This document shows, in pieces, positions 62,470-64,000 of a DNA stretch of 64,000 nt (positions are counted from its first letter, which is position 1; each line of letters starts with the position of its first letter). The position numbers were made by a program, and so were the translations under genes. The notes below the pieces were generated by a model. That model was given only the letters and a program-made list of their open reading frames with translations. It made no database searches and had not been told where the DNA came from. The DNA is from Primorskyibacter sedentarius (GTDB taxonomy: Bacteria > Pseudomonadota > Alphaproteobacteria > Rhodobacterales > Rhodobacteraceae). Location: the NCBI RefSeq assembly GCF_004342065.1, contig NZ_SLZU01000005.1, positions 62,001 through 126,000 on the forward strand, written 5' to 3'.

Positions 62470-63738
62470 TCACTCGACCGGGCAAGCACCTTCGGAAGGC
62501 GCATCCGGCGCCCAGCAAGGCGCACCGGTTTCTTCCATGATCGCGGCAAGCGCGGCTTTCTGATCGTCCAGCACGGCGCGAATGTCCTGATTGGCCAGAA
62601 CGATACGCTCGAACGCATCGACGAAGACGCGGTTAAAATCGCCACCCTTGTCACCAAGACCCGCGGGCAACAGGCCGGGGTTGGCATCGGCGGACGCACT
62701 CATCTTGGCGACCGCATTGCCTGCCGCCTGAACCGATGGCGGCAGATCGTCCGGCAGGTCCACGTCGACCACGGGGAAGAAGTTCGTCGCACGCAAGGTC
62801 GCGATCTGGGTTTCCGGCTTCAGCATGTAGCTGACCAGAGCCTTGGACGCTTCCATGTCAGGCGCGGTATTGGGGATGGCGACACCAGCCAGAACCGGCA
62901 TGAACCCACGACCCGTGGGGCCTGCGGGCGCCGGGAATGCGACGAAATCATCGGGGCGGTCATTGAACGCCTGCGCCAGACGCGAGGTGTGATCGAACAC
63001 GATCCACGCGTCACCCGACAAAAGCTGCTCCTGCAGGAAAGAGAAATTGGTCGAAGCCGGGTTGGTATGGGCCCAAAGCTCGCGGAATTTCTCCCATGCC
63101 GTGACGGCCTCGTCCGACGCGAAAGTGCGCACGACACCGTTGGTGTAGGACGGGTAGAGATAGCCCTGGAAGAAGCGGTGCTTCAGTCCTTTTGGCCCCG
63201 CTGGGAAGCCGAATTTCGGCTCGCCTGTCGCTTCGTGGACGTTGGCGGCCCATGCGATCAGCTGGTCATAGGTCAACGCGTCGACATCCGCGCCTTCCGG
63301 CAGGTATTGCAGCGCTTCCTTGTTGGCGGCCATGATGTAGCTCGCCTGCATCCAGGGGATGTACTGCATCGTATCCGTGCCCAGCTTGGCAAGGTTGTTG
63401 AACGTCTCGCTGGCGGACATCACACCCATATCACTCAGATCGACCAGATCATCGGGGTTCATCGCCGAAAAGTCGCCGTGCAGCGCCCCAAGGACGCCAA
63501 TCGTGCCCGAGCCCGCCTGAATTTCGGCCTGAAGGCGCGTCAGCCAGGGGCCGGGATCGTTGGGCTGGTAATCAACCCCTCCTTCGAAAGCGGACAGAAC
63601 CTGTTCGCGCATCGCCTGCGATTCCTCGACAGGTTTGGCCTGAGTTGACCAGAACAGGACTTCGGCCTGCGCGGCCACGGCAGTGCAGGTGATCGCAACA
63701 CCCGAAGCAGCGCCAAGGATTTTGGAAAGTAGGGTCAT
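62470..63738 (-). CDS. Sugar ABC transporter substrate-binding protein (glycosylglycerate-type locus)
   Basis: A 422-aa periplasmic protein from the ATG at 63738 with GGGAGGA upstream. The signal peptide (MTLLSKILGAASGVAITCTA) is cleaved near AQA-EV. The mature chain is a family-1 binding protein with EVLFWSTQAKPVEES, PGPWLTRLQAEIQAG, YIPWMQASYIMAANKEAL and MPVLAGVAIP. The C-terminal tail ends in two cysteines (CWAPDAPSEGAC) that could form a disulfide. First gene of the seven-gene minus-strand operon; ligand inferred to be a glycosylglycerate. Confidence 0.92.
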   Translation of the reverse strand: MTLLSKILGAASGVAITCTAVAAQAEVLFWSTQAKPVEESQAMREQVLSAFEGGVDYQPNDPGPWLTRLQAEIQAGSGTIGVLGALHGDFSAMNPDDLVDLSDMGVMSASETFNNLAKLGTDTMQYIPWMQASYIMAANKEALQYLPEGADVDALTYDQLIAWAANVHEATGEPKFGFPAGPKGLKHRFFQGYLYPSYTNGVVRTFASDEAVTAWEKFRELWAHTNPASTNFSFLQEQLLSGDAWIVFDHTSRLAQAFNDRPDDFVAFPAPAGPTGRGFMPVLAGVAIPNTAPDMEASKALVSYMLKPETQIATLRATNFFPVVDVDLPDDLPPSVQAAGNAVAKMSASADANPGLLPAGLGDKGGDFNRVFVDAFERIVLANQDIRAVLDDQKAALAAIMEETGAPCWAPDAPSEGACPVE

Positions 63739-63891
63739 GATTCCTCCCAGAATTTTTTTGATCGGGGCCGACCTCCCTGCCGACACCCAAGTAGCTTCGG
63801 CGCCCCCCCTGATCCACGGTCAGGGAAAAGACGCCAACGGGGCGGCTGCGGGAAATGAAACCTCGAATCGCCCTGCTGCCTCCGATCATGG

Positions 63892-63903
63892 TATAACGTT
63901 ATA
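63892..63903. promoter_or_regulatory. Palindromic operator candidate upstream of the glycosylglycerate operon
   Basis: TATAACGTTATA is a perfect 12-bp palindrome and extends to 18 bp (63889-63906, TG...CA ends) with one mismatched pair. The central AACGTT is common in LacI-family sites, and GntR sites are also possible. It lies 154 nt upstream of the binding-protein ATG within a TA-rich zone that could include the -10 box, so repression is likely. No regulator gene is in the window; one may lie just to the right. The rest of 63739-64000 shows no gene. Confidence 0.55.
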
Positions 63904-64000
63904 TCAGTCGTCAACAAAAATCTCGGCGCGCCGTCTGAGCGCGGCCGGCGGATGTGACGACGATCCGGGGTGGCTTGATATTTGCCCGGGAAATGACCAA

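Overview
The window reads as a chromosome segment of a marine alphaproteobacterium of the Roseobacter/Rhodobacteraceae type. The evidence is high G+C coding sequence, a murA-DUF2948 gene pair, DctPQM TRAP transport, a quinoprotein (PQQ) cluster and many MalK/UgpC-class sugar ABC transporters. This placement is inference from gene content; no rRNA is present.

Region 1 (1-13533) is a quinoprotein accessory region. A plus-strand operon encodes a PQQ-dehydrogenase-associated binding protein (cut at the left edge), a YVTN beta-propeller, two small exported proteins and an NMT1/SsuA-type ABC importer. It converges on a minus-strand run: histidine kinase, response regulator, pqqA (31 aa), pqqB, pqqC, pqqD, pqqE and a DUF2927-like exported protein. 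A second minus-strand ABC pair (ATPase and ABC-2 permease) of the class associated with PQQ-dependent alcohol dehydrogenases follows. The dehydrogenase itself is not in the window.

Region 2 (13650-25266) is housekeeping and transport: tRNA-Thr(GGT), a small basic protein, murA, DUF2948, a TetR/BetI-type regulator with an aminotransferase, a dctPQM C4-dicarboxylate-type TRAP operon, a P-type Ca2+-ATPase-like pump and a two-GAF protein.

Region 3 (25267-43326) is the most unusual part. Four tightly packed genes encode a cytosolic subtilisin-like protease, a protein with an effector-associated-like N-terminus plus a trypsin domain, a STAND NTPase, and a trypsin-EndoG/NUC nuclease fusion. Together they look like a protease-cascade conflict (probably antiphage or cell-suicide) system. 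After a c-type cytochrome-like gene and a flavoprotein gene, a second module encodes a multi-TIR-like protein, overlapping by 4 nt a 1364-aa nSTAND NTPase with a transmembrane helix and WD40 propellers. The defence role is inferred from domain architecture only.

Region 4 (43355-64000) holds a GAF histidine kinase followed by two adjacent glycoside-utilisation loci. The first is a galactoside locus: divergent IclR regulator, MalK-like ATPase, galE, galT, galK and GH42 beta-galactosidase on the minus strand; binding protein, two permeases and GH36 alpha-galactosidase on the plus strand. The second is a minus-strand operon with binding protein, two permeases, ATPase, a GH63-type mannosyl/glucosylglycerate hydrolase-like enzyme, D-lyxose/mannose isomerase and a GNAT acetyltransferase. 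A reasonable reading is uptake of red-algal osmolytes (floridoside by the first, digeneaside/mannosylglycerate by the second), but the substrates are inferred.
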